From contig DCIC01000115.1 of assembly GCA_002315825.1 (NCBI GenBank), positions 318 to 6,205 of the forward strand: a DNA stretch of 5,888 bases, written 5' to 3'. Of this stretch, positions 5,876-5,888 are shown piece by piece. This DNA is from Bacteroidales bacterium UBA1736. GTDB lineage: Bacteria > Bacteroidota > Bacteroidia > Bacteroidales > UBA932. The notes beneath the pieces were generated by a model, which was not told the DNA's origin, made no database searches, and saw nothing but the letters and a program-made list of their open reading frames with translations. Each line of letters begins with the position of its first letter. Within the stretch, counting starts at the first letter, position 1. Position numbers and translations under genes: made by a program.

Positions 5876-5888
5876 CCGGCTCTGAATT

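Larger units (their letters stand above)
5509..5888. other. Intergenic region without a convincing gene
   Basis: About 380 bp reach the right edge. The longest plus-strand frame from an ATG that I noticed by eye is 54 codons (5536-5700), with no family features and an end that coincides with a repeat-like GTCATTCCGGGG sequence. On the minus strand a short frame enters from the right edge and stops near 5791. It is too short to judge. TTGTCATTCC occurs twice (5684-5693 and 5787-5796). CGGGG (5693-5697) and CCCCG (5716-5720) form a weak hairpin. A promoter or leader of a gene beyond the edge may lie here, but nothing decides this. Confidence 0.5.

Overview
The window looks like a chromosomal segment from a member of the Bacteroidota, probably an uncultivated Bacteroidales lineage. 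The reasons are the flavour of the IF-2 protein, start codons without Shine-Dalgarno sequences, two good matches to the Bacteroidota -7 promoter box TAnnTTTG, a short lipoprotein signal, and a MATE transporter of a type I associate with gut anaerobes. The placement rests on recalled family features, not on a search.

Layout. (1) 1-1077, plus strand: the C-terminal 358 residues of translation initiation factor IF-2 (infB), cut by the left edge. (2) 1077-2084, plus strand: a 335-residue protein with the two-part layout of FkbO/Hyg5/XanB2-type chorismatases (a specific N-terminal domain, then a RidA/YjgF-like domain). It starts inside the infB stop codon (TAGTG), so the two are probably cotranscribed and translationally coupled. 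(3) 2071-3629, minus strand: a two-gene envelope operon, first a secreted, probably outer-membrane beta-barrel protein, then a metallophosphoesterase lipoprotein, joined by an ATGA overlap. The phosphoesterase gene converges on gene 2 and overlaps its 3' end by 14 bp. (4) 3844-5178, plus strand: a 12-helix MATE-family exporter, divergent from the barrel gene.

The most unusual content is in the non-coding DNA. Three large imperfect palindromes, each about 140-180 bp, are centred near 3722, 5256 and 5420. All share a 38-bp core around CGTAGC-TACG-GCTACG (identical in the second and third copies, three differences in the first). The first two are about 93% identical along their length and bracket the MATE gene in the same orientation. 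The third has the same core but unrelated arms, and those arms still pair with each other. They look like a REP/BIME-like or MITE-like family of long hairpins that I cannot assign to a named class.

The last 380 bp (about 5509-5888) hold no convincing gene, only short inverted and direct repeats. Apart from infB-gene 2 and the barrel-phosphoesterase pair, nothing shows that the genes work in one pathway. The window reads as an ordinary core-genome stretch with a horizontally variable, repeat-rich right half.
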